Positions 45,057 to 53,993 of a stretch of DNA of 64,000 nt are shown here, one piece after another (the first letter of the stretch is position 1; the number at the start of each line of letters is the position of its first letter). The stretch comes from an uncultured Rothia sp. (GTDB lineage Bacteria > Actinomycetota > Actinomycetes > Actinomycetales > Micrococcaceae). Position numbers and translations under genes: made by a program. The notes beneath the pieces are model-generated. The model worked only from the letters and a program-made list of their open reading frames with translations, did not search any database and had not been told where the DNA came from. The stretch spans positions 216,430 to 280,429 of the forward strand of contig CAMIIP010000003.1 in the NCBI GenBank assembly GCA_946222285.1, given 5' to 3'.

Positions 45057-45977
45057 ATGAATCTGCAAATGAGGCGTGAAAATATAGTTATGGACATTTC
45101 ATGGGTTGGAGCTACCAGCATACTGCTCGTGATTTCCGTGACGCTTTTCCTAGCGCTACCGCGATTTTTTCAATATCCTAGTGCTTCACAGATTGAGGCA
45201 GAAAGATTTGCAGAGGATATTTGTCTAGATTCTCAAACCGGTATGGAGGGCGAACCTCTTTCTCACACCGCACGAGTTTGCGACTTCTCCAAAGAGCCTA
45301 CAAATGCCGGTTTAACTTTTTCTCAGCAAGCTATCTTTACGATTCGATGGAAGCGCGTAGCGATTTTTGGGGTGGGAGCGCTCTCGGCTTGTACTGCGTT
45401 TATTTCTGGCGTGTTTGCTATATTCACCGCTCTAGGATGGGGTATCCCCCTAGGAGCTTTAACCCTAACTATTTTTAGTCTTGCTACTCTGCGCTCGCTG
45501 GCTATCCGAGATGCAAAAATTCGTGGACGTCGCCGCGTAGCCGAGAATAATCAGGTAGCTGAATCTGAAATTGTTTTACAACCCCGCATTCAAAGAGAAA
45601 AATCTCCACCTTCAGACGAAGAAAACCTACCCCTGCCAATACCTTCTAAACCGCAAAAGCGAGAACAACAAATCCCTGTCAGCTCTGCTTCTAAATCTTT
45701 ACGATACGCGCGAACCCATCATCGTCCCCAACGTCAAAGCCTTGAAGGTACCGCGCAAGAACCATTGAGCCAGCGTCAGCTTCCCGAGGAACCCTTTGAA
45801 AACTCTCTAGATACCTGGCAGCCAACCCCGCTTCCGGAGCCGGTTTACACCGACTTCGAGCTGGTTCGCCCGGACCAGAAACCTTCGAAGGTAGAAGAAT
45901 TTAAAATTCCTGAACCGCCGAAAGTACTATCTGGTTCTTCACTGGATGAAATTCTTGGTCGGCGCCGGCGTCCCTAA
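45057..45977 (+). CDS. GlpR/SepX-like membrane protein
   Basis: The 306-residue protein has one N-terminal TM (about residues 20-40, ending in LPRFFQYPS), a soluble part, two further TMs (about 102-150) followed by RDAKIRGRRR, and a Pro/Gln/Glu-rich cytoplasmic tail of 150 residues. This layout and the position next to galU recall the actinobacterial divisome protein SepX/GlpR. The gephyrin-like partner gene that usually lies between is missing here. Similarity was judged by architecture and context only. The ATG at 45090 is an alternative start; no ribosome site is clear. Confidence 0.55.
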   Translation: MNLQMRRENIVMDISWVGATSILLVISVTLFLALPRFFQYPSASQIEAERFAEDICLDSQTGMEGEPLSHTARVCDFSKEPTNAGLTFSQQAIFTIRWKRVAIFGVGALSACTAFISGVFAIFTALGWGIPLGALTLTIFSLATLRSLAIRDAKIRGRRRVAENNQVAESEIVLQPRIQREKSPPSDEENLPLPIPSKPQKREQQIPVSSASKSLRYARTHHRPQRQSLEGTAQEPLSQRQLPEEPFENSLDTWQPTPLPEPVYTDFELVRPDQKPSKVEEFKIPEPPKVLSGSSLDEILGRRRRP

Positions 45978-46059
45978 TATTTTGAGTGCCTGTTCTTATA
46001 AGAACAGGCACTCCTATTATCTTAAAAGTCATTGAACCTGAAAGTAGAGGAAGCACGGA

Positions 46060-47719
46060 ATGACTAACTATCACCTCGAAGTTGAGCGTAAATACGAGTT
46101 TCTTGGTGCCGAGGAATTGCCGGTCATGATCGACTGGTCAGTTCTTGAAGGATTATCTGCGGAGAACCCGGTTGAGGAACATTTAGAAGCAACGTATTTC
46201 GACACCAATGATCAAGATCTGAGCCGCAATCTGGTAGCTCTGCGCCGTCGTATTGGGGGCTACGACCAGGGCTGGCATATCAAGTTTGATGATCGGGCCG
46301 GCGCTCGCCACGAGATGAGCTTTCCACTTCTCACCCGTGCAGAAAAGATGCCCGTGCAAGTTTCTGCTTTTGTGCGTTCGGTGACTCTTGGCGATGAGCT
46401 ACATGAAATTGTCTCGATTACTACCGATCGAATACGAACGGTTCTTAAGGATTCTCAGGGGGGTGAGTGTTGCTGAAATTTGTGAAGATACTGTGGTTTC
46501 CCACGATTTTTCTACTCAGATTGATCGGCGCTGGAAAGAGTGGGAGGTTGAGCTACTCCAGGCTGGCGAGGTAGAACCTTTAGAAATTTTTTCAGCTTGT
46601 GAAACATTATTATTTGCTGCCGGGGTTGAGCCTTCATGCTCACCTGCGAAAATTGCTCGAGCTTTAGGAAAAGACCGAGAATTTGAGGCTCGCCATGGAA
46701 ACGGCACTGCATCCGAGAATCGACAAAAAGATCAGAGTAGTCAAGGTAAGAGGCAGAAGCATGGATCTTCTTTGGGGAAGAAGAAAGCGCCCCAGGATTC
46801 TTTAGAATTTATCAGCCAGGTTTTGCATATGCTGACGAGTAACCTTATGCTCTGGGAGTTAAAATTGCGGGCAGGAACACCAGATACAGTGCATGGAATG
46901 CGCATCGGTACTCGTCAGATACAATCTGTTTTGCTCTTTGCCGTACGCCCCTATGCTAGGTCAGAACAGAAAGCTACTGAGATTGAAGCTCTCATGCTCT
47001 CACTCAAGAAGCTGATGAAGAGACTTTCCTTTGCCCGTGATATTGATATTCTCGCTGATTTCTTAGGCTCAGTTGAGGTTCATAATGATGTGGTAACTGC
47101 AACTTCGCGCGAAGAACTCGAAGAATTTTTAGCCCAAGACGACGAAGACGCAGCACAAGCCGTGTTACGCCTGCTTGACTCATCGGAATATTTTGATTTA
47201 CGAGTGGCATTGGTGAACCTGGTCAAAGAAATTGACCAGGTTGTCAAGGTCCCACTTAACGCAGAGAACTATACGAATAAGGTCTCTCGAAGAATCCGTA
47301 AGTATCTTTCAGCCTATCTCAAGGGGGAGTCTGGGGCGTTGTGGGGAATGGATCCCTCAGACTTTGCCTACAGCCAGAATTACGATAACGCGCTCTTTGA
47401 GATTCGTCGTGATGCCCAGGCGGCTCGCTACTGTTTGGAATCTTTTGAGCTGGCTGGTCTTAATCTTTCCACGGACCAGAAAAAATTGTGTAACGGTGCT
47501 CAAGAGCTACATGAAGAAATTTCGGTACTCTCTGATGAGAATGTGATTGTTCAGTGGCTCAAATCGGCGAGCGATCGGGCACAGAGTCGTAAAAAAGATA
47601 GGTTGACCATCGGATATCTTCTGGGGCGTTCCAGTTTTTATGCGGTGGGTTTGCGAATGAGCCAGCATACTTTTATTCCTCTAGAGCTCAAGCGCATCAA
47701 AAAGCTTGAATTGCGGTAG
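46060..47719 (+). pseudogene. CYTH-CHAD protein, frameshifted in a G run
   Basis: The first 395 nt encode a CYTH domain (LEVERKYEF, ATYFDTNDQDLSRNLVALRRR, WHIKF), and the rest in another frame finish CYTH and give a CHAD domain (VHGMRIGTRQIQSVL, RDIDILADF). The change of frame falls at GGGGGG 46458-46463. Deleting one G joins KDSQG to VSVAEICED in one open protein of about 552 residues. CYTH-CHAD proteins act on or bind polyphosphate. AGAGGAAG precedes the ATG. As it stands the product stops after the CYTH part, at 46474-46476. The lesion may be real, a phase-variable tract, or a sequencing error. Confidence 0.82.
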
Positions 47720-48056
47720 AAAGTAGTGATGAAGCCTCACCTCTCTTGAGGAGCTTGCGGAGCTTTTGACCTGAGTAAGAGGAACAGTTGAGGGCGGCCA
47801 ATCCTAGGATTGACCGCCCTCAACTCACACACAGGAAGAAAAGTCTTCTTTTGCAACTATATGTTTTCAGCTTCCCACAAGCGGAAAATCATTAGCTAAT
47901 AAAAATATAACCTAATTATTTGAAGATGGCTACCCGTATTTTCAAAAAGATCAAATAACTGACACACAGGAGGCATCAACACCCAAGAACTCTCTGAACA
48001 AGAGTGAGTGTCTAAATCACCCTCAGGAAACACGCTGAACTGGGTAGACTAAACCC
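47720..48056. other. Gene-free interval with a 38-bp palindrome
   Basis: No supported gene is seen. Bases 47787-47824 form a nearly perfect palindrome (arms of 19, one mismatch, centre CCTAGG) that could end transcription. The next 200 nt are A+T-rich. A short direct repeat ACACACAGGA occurs near 47826 and 47963. The promoter of the next gene (TAGACT at 48045-48050) lies at the end. Confidence 0.55.
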
Positions 48057-48530
48057 GTGAACGAATGGATCGAAAACCTACACTGGTCGCTAGCGATCCT
48101 GTTCTTCTGGGTCGGCGCAATGCTCCGTTCAAACGCTATCTTTGCGCTGGGCTGGGCGAGTTCTACCGGGAGCGCACGATTTGCTAAATTCCAACGCGTT
48201 ATTGGCAGCCCCCTCTACCGTCGCGCCCAAGAATTCATCAACCGCTGGGGAGCACTCGCCGTCGTGCTCTGCTTTTTGACCGTCGGATTCCAAACCGCTG
48301 TACTTTTTATTACCGGCTTTTCTCGGATGCCTCTTCTGCGTTGGATACCGGCAATGCTGTTCGGCACCTTTATCTGGGGTTTGGTCTACGGCACCATCGG
48401 TATGGCAGTGCTCTGGGCATGGCTCGAACAGCCCCTTATCGCTCTATCAATCGTGACGCTCGCCGCCGTCGTCATTCTTCTACTCCGTCTGCGTACCCGA
48501 AGAATCCGCAGAACAAAAAGTAGAGGATAA
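48057..48530 (+). CDS. Small VTT/DedA-like membrane protein
   Basis: The 157-residue protein has about four hydrophobic segments and a middle (RWGALAVVLCFLTVG...GFSRMPLLRWIPAMLFGTFIW) with the proline/arginine pattern of the VTT (DedA, SNARE-associated) domain. It is shorter than typical DedA proteins. A basic C-terminus faces the cytoplasm. The GTG start lies 6 nt after TAGACT (48045-48050), with no Shine-Dalgarno sequence. DedA-type proteins flip or sense lipids; the substrate is unknown. Confidence 0.65.
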   Translation: MNEWIENLHWSLAILFFWVGAMLRSNAIFALGWASSTGSARFAKFQRVIGSPLYRRAQEFINRWGALAVVLCFLTVGFQTAVLFITGFSRMPLLRWIPAMLFGTFIWGLVYGTIGMAVLWAWLEQPLIALSIVTLAAVVILLLRLRTRRIRRTKSRG

Positions 48531-48551
48531 TAATCGTGCTAACTTAGCGGT

Positions 48552-49577
48552 ATGAGTCAAGAGCCCGTACAGCATCCATTTCCCCCTCAAACGCAGCAAG
48601 AAAAAACCGGCGGAGCACAGGTTAGTGAGACTACGTTAATCTCTAGCGGAGTTCCCGAAAAACTGGTTGACTATCTGTTGAATCCAGAGAAAGCATCTGC
48701 CATACCCTTCGATGCGCAGCACAAGCAATTACGTGTGGGATATGTTCCCGGAGTCATGCCCGGAAAATGGTTTAGTCGCTGGCACGAGCGTTATGATGTT
48801 CGATGCCGTCTCATAGAAATTCCGCTTGCCGACGGCGCCGGTATCGACTCCTTGCTCGCCCAAGAAGAGACGGCTCCACTGACCCATATGGTCTTGCTTC
48901 GCCCTGAAGAAGAAGCAGCAAGCGCTGACCGAAGTAAATATCACAGCATCACGCTTTACCGAGAAAAAATGGTGGTAGTTTTCCCTCTGGAACACGTACT
49001 CTCGATTTTTGAGGAAAGCGTTCCTTTAGCTGAACTGGCTGAAGAATTTATGCTCCAAGAACCTGAGACGGTTCCGCAGTGGAAAGAGATTTCTGAGCAG
49101 TTCCGCACCACAAATCCTCAAAAACTTCCGGATATGCGAGATCTGCGCGATGCTATTGAGCTAGTAGCCGCGGGATTGGGCTTATTAATTGTGCCCATGT
49201 CGATTGCCCGCTACTATCACCGTAAAGATTTAACTTTCCGCACAGTTGAAGAGCTAGATGAAGCGTGCGTTAACCTGGTCTGGAAACGATGCGATCGTTC
49301 GGACGAGGCCGAAGAGATTATTCAAGATTTTGTGGGTATTTGCCGGGGGCGCACCGCAGGCTCAGACCGGGGAACCGATAGCCTCCAAACCAAGCGGGAA
49401 AAAGCTAGACGGGAAAAAGAGGAAGCACAACGTAAAAAACGAGCAGCCAATACCCGCCGAGAAACTCGCGATCGAAAAGCTCATAATGCCAAGCAAAACG
49501 GTAATGCTCGGCAACACCAGGCACAAAGCAAGATGCCTTCTACCCCACGTAAAGGTAGTGGACGTGAGAAACGCTAG
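48552..49577 (+). CDS. LysR substrate-binding-domain protein without HTH
   Basis: This 341-residue protein has a type 2 periplasmic-binding-like fold as in LysR effector domains (LRVGYVPGVMPGKWFSRWHERY at about 57-78, LVAAGLGLLIVPMSIAR at about 198-214) but lacks the N-terminal helix-turn-helix and any signal peptide. A basic Arg/Lys-rich tail of about 70 residues replaces it at the C-terminus. I have seen such proteins annotated in Micrococcaceae without a function. TAACTT (48540-48545) stands 6 nt before the ATG. The tail suggests nucleic-acid binding, but this is unproven. Confidence 0.75.
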   Translation: MSQEPVQHPFPPQTQQEKTGGAQVSETTLISSGVPEKLVDYLLNPEKASAIPFDAQHKQLRVGYVPGVMPGKWFSRWHERYDVRCRLIEIPLADGAGIDSLLAQEETAPLTHMVLLRPEEEAASADRSKYHSITLYREKMVVVFPLEHVLSIFEESVPLAELAEEFMLQEPETVPQWKEISEQFRTTNPQKLPDMRDLRDAIELVAAGLGLLIVPMSIARYYHRKDLTFRTVEELDEACVNLVWKRCDRSDEAEEIIQDFVGICRGRTAGSDRGTDSLQTKREKARREKEEAQRKKRAANTRRETRDRKAHNAKQNGNARQHQAQSKMPSTPRKGSGREKR

Positions 49578-49595
49578 AAGTGCGTAGGTCGGTTA

Positions 49596-50660
49596 CTATC
49601 TGCTGAATTCCGTGCCTGATGCCCCATGAGAAGGCGGCGAAACTTTCCGTTGGGCAATAACGGGAAATTCCTGGGTTTTGGGATTGAAAGTACGAACTAT
49701 CGACTGATTGGCAAGGGGGATACGTGCCCCATTCTCATCGAGCGCACGTTTGAGAGCTAATCGGAGAATACGAGCAATTGCCCACTGCTCGCTGGGAGCG
49801 GTTTTAACAGAAATCCGAAGGATCAGCGACTCACCGGTTACCGATTCAACTCCGAGGACTTCAGGATCTCCTAACACAGCGCCCTCAGCTCTTGACTCAC
49901 GCAAAGCATCCTGAGCTGCGCTCAGAAGAATCTCGCTGATTTCTTCAATATTGGAGTCGTAGGGTACCGGTAGATCAATGTTGGTTCGTGCCCAGCCCTG
50001 CGAAGAATTTCCTACCCGTAAAATTTCACCGTTGCGAACATGCCAGAGAGTGCCGTTTATATCGCGCACCTGCGTGGTGCGAAGCCCCACTGACTCCACC
50101 GTTCCTGAGGCTTCACCTAAATCAACGACGTCGCCAATTCCCAGCTGGTCTTCGGCCACGATAAAAATACCCGACAGAAAATCTTTGACCAGAGATTGTG
50201 CGCCGAAAGACAATGCCACACCGGCGATACCAGCAGAAGCAATAACCGGGGCAATATTGAACCCTAATTCAGAAATGATCATGACGATAGCAACTGCTGA
50301 AATAACAATCGTTGAAACGGAACGTAGAACAGAACCCACCGTTTTAGCTCGTTGAGCCTGCCGCGAATTACCCTGAATATTTTCAGCTACAAAACGAGAA
50401 CCGTTGGATCCGGCGTCCTTGGCAGGTATCACCCGGTAGCGTGTTCCTTTTGCTACCTGCTCCGTGATGTGTCTGATGGCTATTCCCAAAGCTATTCGCA
50501 AGGCCGTTGCGCCAACAATGATTATCAGAATACGCAGCGGGTGTCCCAGCCAGAAAGAAGAACTCACCAGGTGCCCGAGCAGTTCTGAGGTTTGCTCAGC
50601 GGTATCATCCAGCGACGGTGCGTTAGAAGCTACAGCGGTTGAAGGTATAAGAAACAACAT
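49596..50660 (-). CDS. MscS-family mechanosensitive channel
   Basis: The 354-residue membrane protein has three N-terminal TM segments and the MscS beta domain. The pore helix region IAGVALSFGAQSLVKDFLSGIF (about residues 140-161) and VGDVVDLGEASGTVESVGLRTTQVRD are characteristic. It would release solutes on mild hypo-osmotic shock. TAGGCT (50672-50667) precedes the ATG by 6 nt. It is convergent with the LysR-like gene (18 nt between stops) and divergent from the Nudix gene. Confidence 0.9.
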   Translation of the reverse strand: MLFLIPSTAVASNAPSLDDTAEQTSELLGHLVSSSFWLGHPLRILIIIVGATALRIALGIAIRHITEQVAKGTRYRVIPAKDAGSNGSRFVAENIQGNSRQAQRAKTVGSVLRSVSTIVISAVAIVMIISELGFNIAPVIASAGIAGVALSFGAQSLVKDFLSGIFIVAEDQLGIGDVVDLGEASGTVESVGLRTTQVRDINGTLWHVRNGEILRVGNSSQGWARTNIDLPVPYDSNIEEISEILLSAAQDALRESRAEGAVLGDPEVLGVESVTGESLILRISVKTAPSEQWAIARILRLALKRALDENGARIPLANQSIVRTFNPKTQEFPVIAQRKVSPPSHGASGTEFSR

Positions 50661-50768
50661 ATATCTAGCCTACTCATCTCTCTATAGCTCGAACCAGCTA
50701 GGGGAGAGAACCAGAGTTTTCTGAGCGTCTTAAGAAGTCTTATGCAGTTGGTTGGTTAAGATGGGTAC

Positions 50769-51311
50769 ATGCCTCTCGTTATGGATACCAGGCCAGCTGC
50801 CTACTGCGTCATAGTTCGCGATTCCCGAATTTTACTCACCCATTTTTCAACGGTGACCCAAGAAGGAAAAACAATCAGTGGCTGGACTCTGCCAGGCGGT
50901 GGCATGGAAATCGGTGAGCAACCAGCAGACACTGCTCAGCGTGAGGTGTATGAAGAAACCGGTTACACTATACAGATTCAGGATCTTATAGGAGTACATG
51001 CCAGATATTTTGACCGTCAGAACGGTTCCATATTTTGTGCTTTACGAACTGTATTTCGCGCAGAAGTTACCGCCGGTGAGCTTACAGTAGAAGAAGACGG
51101 TAGTACAACGGACGCCCGATGGGTTCCTTTGAAAGATATAGACAGCTATATTCAACCTGGAATCTCCGCCACCCAGACCACAGACAATAGTGGGTTGAAA
51201 GAAGAACCGACACGATCGCCGTCACCATACTTTCTCTCTGCGGTCATTGGCTTCATGGGATTTACTTCTGCCCGCCAATGGGCTGAAACTGAGGAAGGAA
51301 AAACTCTTTGA
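50769..51311 (+). CDS. Nudix hydrolase
   Basis: The 180-residue protein contains a full Nudix box, G5-E-7-REVYEETGY (GGGMEIGEQPADTAQREVYEETGY region, about residues 42-64), with the metal-binding REVYEE. Members hydrolyse nucleoside diphosphate derivatives; the substrate is not readable. TAAGAT (50757-50762) stands 6 nt before the ATG. The stop overlaps the next gene (ATGA at 51308-51311). Confidence 0.88.
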   Translation: MPLVMDTRPAAYCVIVRDSRILLTHFSTVTQEGKTISGWTLPGGGMEIGEQPADTAQREVYEETGYTIQIQDLIGVHARYFDRQNGSIFCALRTVFRAEVTAGELTVEEDGSTTDARWVPLKDIDSYIQPGISATQTTDNSGLKEEPTRSPSPYFLSAVIGFMGFTSARQWAETEEGKTL

Positions 51312-52456
51312 TGAAGGTACCCCAAAGAATCAGATTTTTCCGGTCTGCCAGCGTGGTAGCTGCTAGCTTATCTTTACTACTGAGCGGATGCAGTAGTAAC
51401 CATTCATCTCAAATAGATCCTGAAGCTTCAGCCTTTGGTACGATCAAGATTTCCCGCGGAATCTCAACCGAAACCGATACTATCGCGCATATTTACGCCA
51501 TGGCGCTAGAACAGGCAGGATATTCCGTTGAACTTGTAGACACTGGAGATACCCGACAGGACTATCTCGATGCAATGGGCGGACTCGAAGAGATCGCTGA
51601 ACCTACCGAATCGACGTCCACCGATACTGCATCAGCAACAGCTGATCCCGCTACTGTGGACCTCGCTCCCGATTACTCGGGCAACCTCCTTTACCAGCTA
51701 ACTGACGATGGGGCCTTTAGCACCTCCTACATTGAACAGCAACGGCAGCGTTCCGCCTCGGCAAACTCCTCCGCAGAAAACGGGCAAGAAGACGCCGCCG
51801 CAGAACACAGCGGAACAAATTCACTACCGCCTGTTTCGCCATCTCCTCAACAAACTTCTTTGCAAGCCAGTTCTATGTCTTCGGCAGATATTCTTGATTC
51901 CATAGACCGACTACTGCCCGAGCGCCTGAGTCTGCTCGCCGCCTCAGATGGGCAAAACCGAGACGCGCTCGTTGTCACCCAGGCAACCGCGGCTAAATAT
52001 GAACTGAACACTATCGAAGACCTTGCGCAACATTGTTCTCAGCTCACCTTTGGCGAACCCTCGCAGTTCACCGATAAGCCCTACGGCCTAGCAACACTTA
52101 AACAGAGCTACAAATGCACCCCACACAAAATCGAAGAATACAACGATCAGAGAAAACTTTCGGAGGCTCTAGCAACCGATACTGTGCAGGTAGCAAATAT
52201 CTATTCCGCGTCTTCACTCATTACTCAAAACTCTTATAAAGTTCTTGACGACCCACACGCTATTTTTATTCCTCAACAAATTGTGCCCGTTATTCGGGTT
52301 GATGAGATGCCAGCCAGTGCTCGAGAGGCAGTCGAAAATGTTTCTCGACAAATCTCAACTGACGATTTGAAAAATTTTGACAGGCTCACCCACGGGACAG
52401 AAGCGATGAGTTCAAAAGACGTCGCCACCTTCTGGTGGGAACATTCAAAGGAGTAA
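51308..52456 (+). CDS. OpuAC-like substrate-binding lipoprotein
   Basis: This 382-residue protein begins with a lipoprotein signal peptide (lipobox LLSGC, Cys about residue 28). The rest resembles glycine betaine/osmoprotectant binding proteins: GTIKISRGISTETDTIAHIYAMAL at the start, CSQLTFGEPSQFTDKPYGLATLKQ in lobe two and a closing TFWWEHSKE. A Ser/Ala/Gln-rich stretch (about residues 100-180) sits inside the fold. No ABC ATPase or permease gene is adjacent, so its transporter must be elsewhere or it acts alone. It is coupled to the Nudix gene by a 4-bp overlap. Confidence 0.75.
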   Translation: MMKVPQRIRFFRSASVVAASLSLLLSGCSSNHSSQIDPEASAFGTIKISRGISTETDTIAHIYAMALEQAGYSVELVDTGDTRQDYLDAMGGLEEIAEPTESTSTDTASATADPATVDLAPDYSGNLLYQLTDDGAFSTSYIEQQRQRSASANSSAENGQEDAAAEHSGTNSLPPVSPSPQQTSLQASSMSSADILDSIDRLLPERLSLLAASDGQNRDALVVTQATAAKYELNTIEDLAQHCSQLTFGEPSQFTDKPYGLATLKQSYKCTPHKIEEYNDQRKLSEALATDTVQVANIYSASSLITQNSYKVLDDPHAIFIPQQIVPVIRVDEMPASAREAVENVSRQISTDDLKNFDRLTHGTEAMSSKDVATFWWEHSKE

Positions 52457-52465
52457 TCTAAGCAC

Positions 52466-53686
52466 ATGGCATCTTTCAAACAGTCAGCAAAATTACAAAA
52501 CGTTCTCTACGATATTCGTGGTCCAGTACTAGATGAAGCTCAGCGCATGGAATCTCAGGGGCACCGAATTCTCAAATTGAATATTGGAAATCCTGCACCT
52601 TTTGGTTTCGAAGCGCCCGATGCCATCATGATGGACATCATTCAGCATCTCCCTGAAACGCAGGGCTACTCCGACTCTCGCGGTCTTTACTCGGCACGTA
52701 CCGCCATTGTGCAGTACTATCAGACCAAGGGAATACTCACCCTTGAACCTAACTATATTTATCTGGGTAACGGGGTGTCCGAGCTGATTTCCATGACTCT
52801 GCAGGCACTGCTTGATCCGGGCGATGAAATCTTGATTCCCACCCCCGATTATCCTCTCTGGACTGCTTCTACTGCGCTCGCCGGCGGTACACCGGTTCAC
52901 TACCTCTGCGAAGAAGAAAACGGCTGGCAACCAAGCATTGAAGACATTCGTGCGAAGATTACCTCCCATACCAAGGGCATTGTGGTGATTAACCCCAATA
53001 ACCCCACCGGCGCGGTCTATTCAAAAGAAGTCCTTCAGCAGATTGTGGATATTGCCCACGAATTCGGACTCATTATCTTCACCGATGAGATTTACGAAAA
53101 AATTACCTATGACGGTGTTGAGCCCATCAATATGGCAACCCTTACCCAGGACGAGGTGCTCTGTCTGACGTTCTCAGGACTCTCTAAGGCTTATCGGGTC
53201 TGCGGTTACCGCGCTGGCTGGGTAGCTATTACCGGCCCCAAATATGCCGCTCGCGACTACATCCAAGGCATCAACCTCCTAGCGTCTATGCGTCTGTGCG
53301 CCAACGTACCCGCCCAACACGCCATCCAGACGGCGTTAGGCGGTTATCAGTCCATCAACGACCTCATTTTGCCCGGCGGCCGGCTCAAAGAGCAACGCGA
53401 TCTTTCCTATAAAATGCTCAACGAGATTGACGGCATCACCTGTGAACCGGCAGACGGCGCGCTCTACCTCTTCCCCAAACTAGACGTTGAAAAATTCAAC
53501 ATCACCAACGACGAACAGTTCGCCTATGACCTGCTCAAAGAACAGAAAATTCTGGTCAGTCACGGCTCCGCCTTTAACTGGAAACAACCGGATCACTTCC
53601 GTCTGGTCTTTTTACCCGATGTGCAGACCTTGAAATCAGCCCTAGACCGCCTGGGCAACTTCTTAGACGACTACAAACAGAACTAA
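52466..53686 (+). CDS. Alanine (glutamate-pyruvate) aminotransferase, AlaA/AlaT type
   Basis: This 406-residue class I PLP aminotransferase shows LNIGNPAPFGFEAPD, NPNNPTGAVYS, and the PLP lysine in SGLSKAYRVCGYRAGW, features of the AlaA group that makes alanine from pyruvate and glutamate. It starts 9 nt after the lipoprotein gene stop. A small hairpin (AGAGG...CCTCT, 53687-53701) separates it from convergent xseB. Confidence 0.9.
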   Translation: MASFKQSAKLQNVLYDIRGPVLDEAQRMESQGHRILKLNIGNPAPFGFEAPDAIMMDIIQHLPETQGYSDSRGLYSARTAIVQYYQTKGILTLEPNYIYLGNGVSELISMTLQALLDPGDEILIPTPDYPLWTASTALAGGTPVHYLCEEENGWQPSIEDIRAKITSHTKGIVVINPNNPTGAVYSKEVLQQIVDIAHEFGLIIFTDEIYEKITYDGVEPINMATLTQDEVLCLTFSGLSKAYRVCGYRAGWVAITGPKYAARDYIQGINLLASMRLCANVPAQHAIQTALGGYQSINDLILPGGRLKEQRDLSYKMLNEIDGITCEPADGALYLFPKLDVEKFNITNDEQFAYDLLKEQKILVSHGSAFNWKQPDHFRLVFLPDVQTLKSALDRLGNFLDDYKQN

Positions 53687-53699
53687 GAGGGTCGAGCCT

Positions 53700-53951
53700 C
53701 TACTTCTCGTTCTGAGCTCGCTGCTCTTTGGCCGCCTGAAGGCGGTTGCGTGCGCCGTCCAGCCATGCTTCACATCGAGCGGCGAGCTTTTCGCCGCGCT
53801 CCCATAGAGCGATGGTTTCTTCAAGATTGGATGAACCCGATTCCATGAGGGAGACCACCTGCATAAGTTCAGCACGGGCCTGCTCATAGGAGAGATCCTC
53901 CACCGGGGTGCCCTGAGCGGACTGCTTGAATTCGATGTTGTTCTCTGACAT
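53700..53951 (-). CDS. xseB: Exonuclease VII small subunit
   Basis: This 83-residue helical protein carries LSYEQARAELMQVVSLMESGSSNLEETI and LWERGEKLAARCEAWL, the XseB signature. It coats the large subunit. AGAAAGG precedes the ATG at 53951. It lies 42 nt after xseA on the same strand. Confidence 0.93.
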   Translation of the reverse strand: MSENNIEFKQSAQGTPVEDLSYEQARAELMQVVSLMESGSSNLEETIALWERGEKLAARCEAWLDGARNRLQAAKEQRAQNEK

Positions 53952-53993
53952 AGGATGTGCCTTTCTAACGATAATTGTGAAAATCAAGGGGGG

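Noticed and set aside
46388..46480. Separate overlapping CYTH and CHAD genes
   Set aside because: The CHAD frame starts by reading CYTH sequence out of frame, and the ends of the two frames meet exactly at the G6 run, so one interrupted gene explains the data better than two genes.
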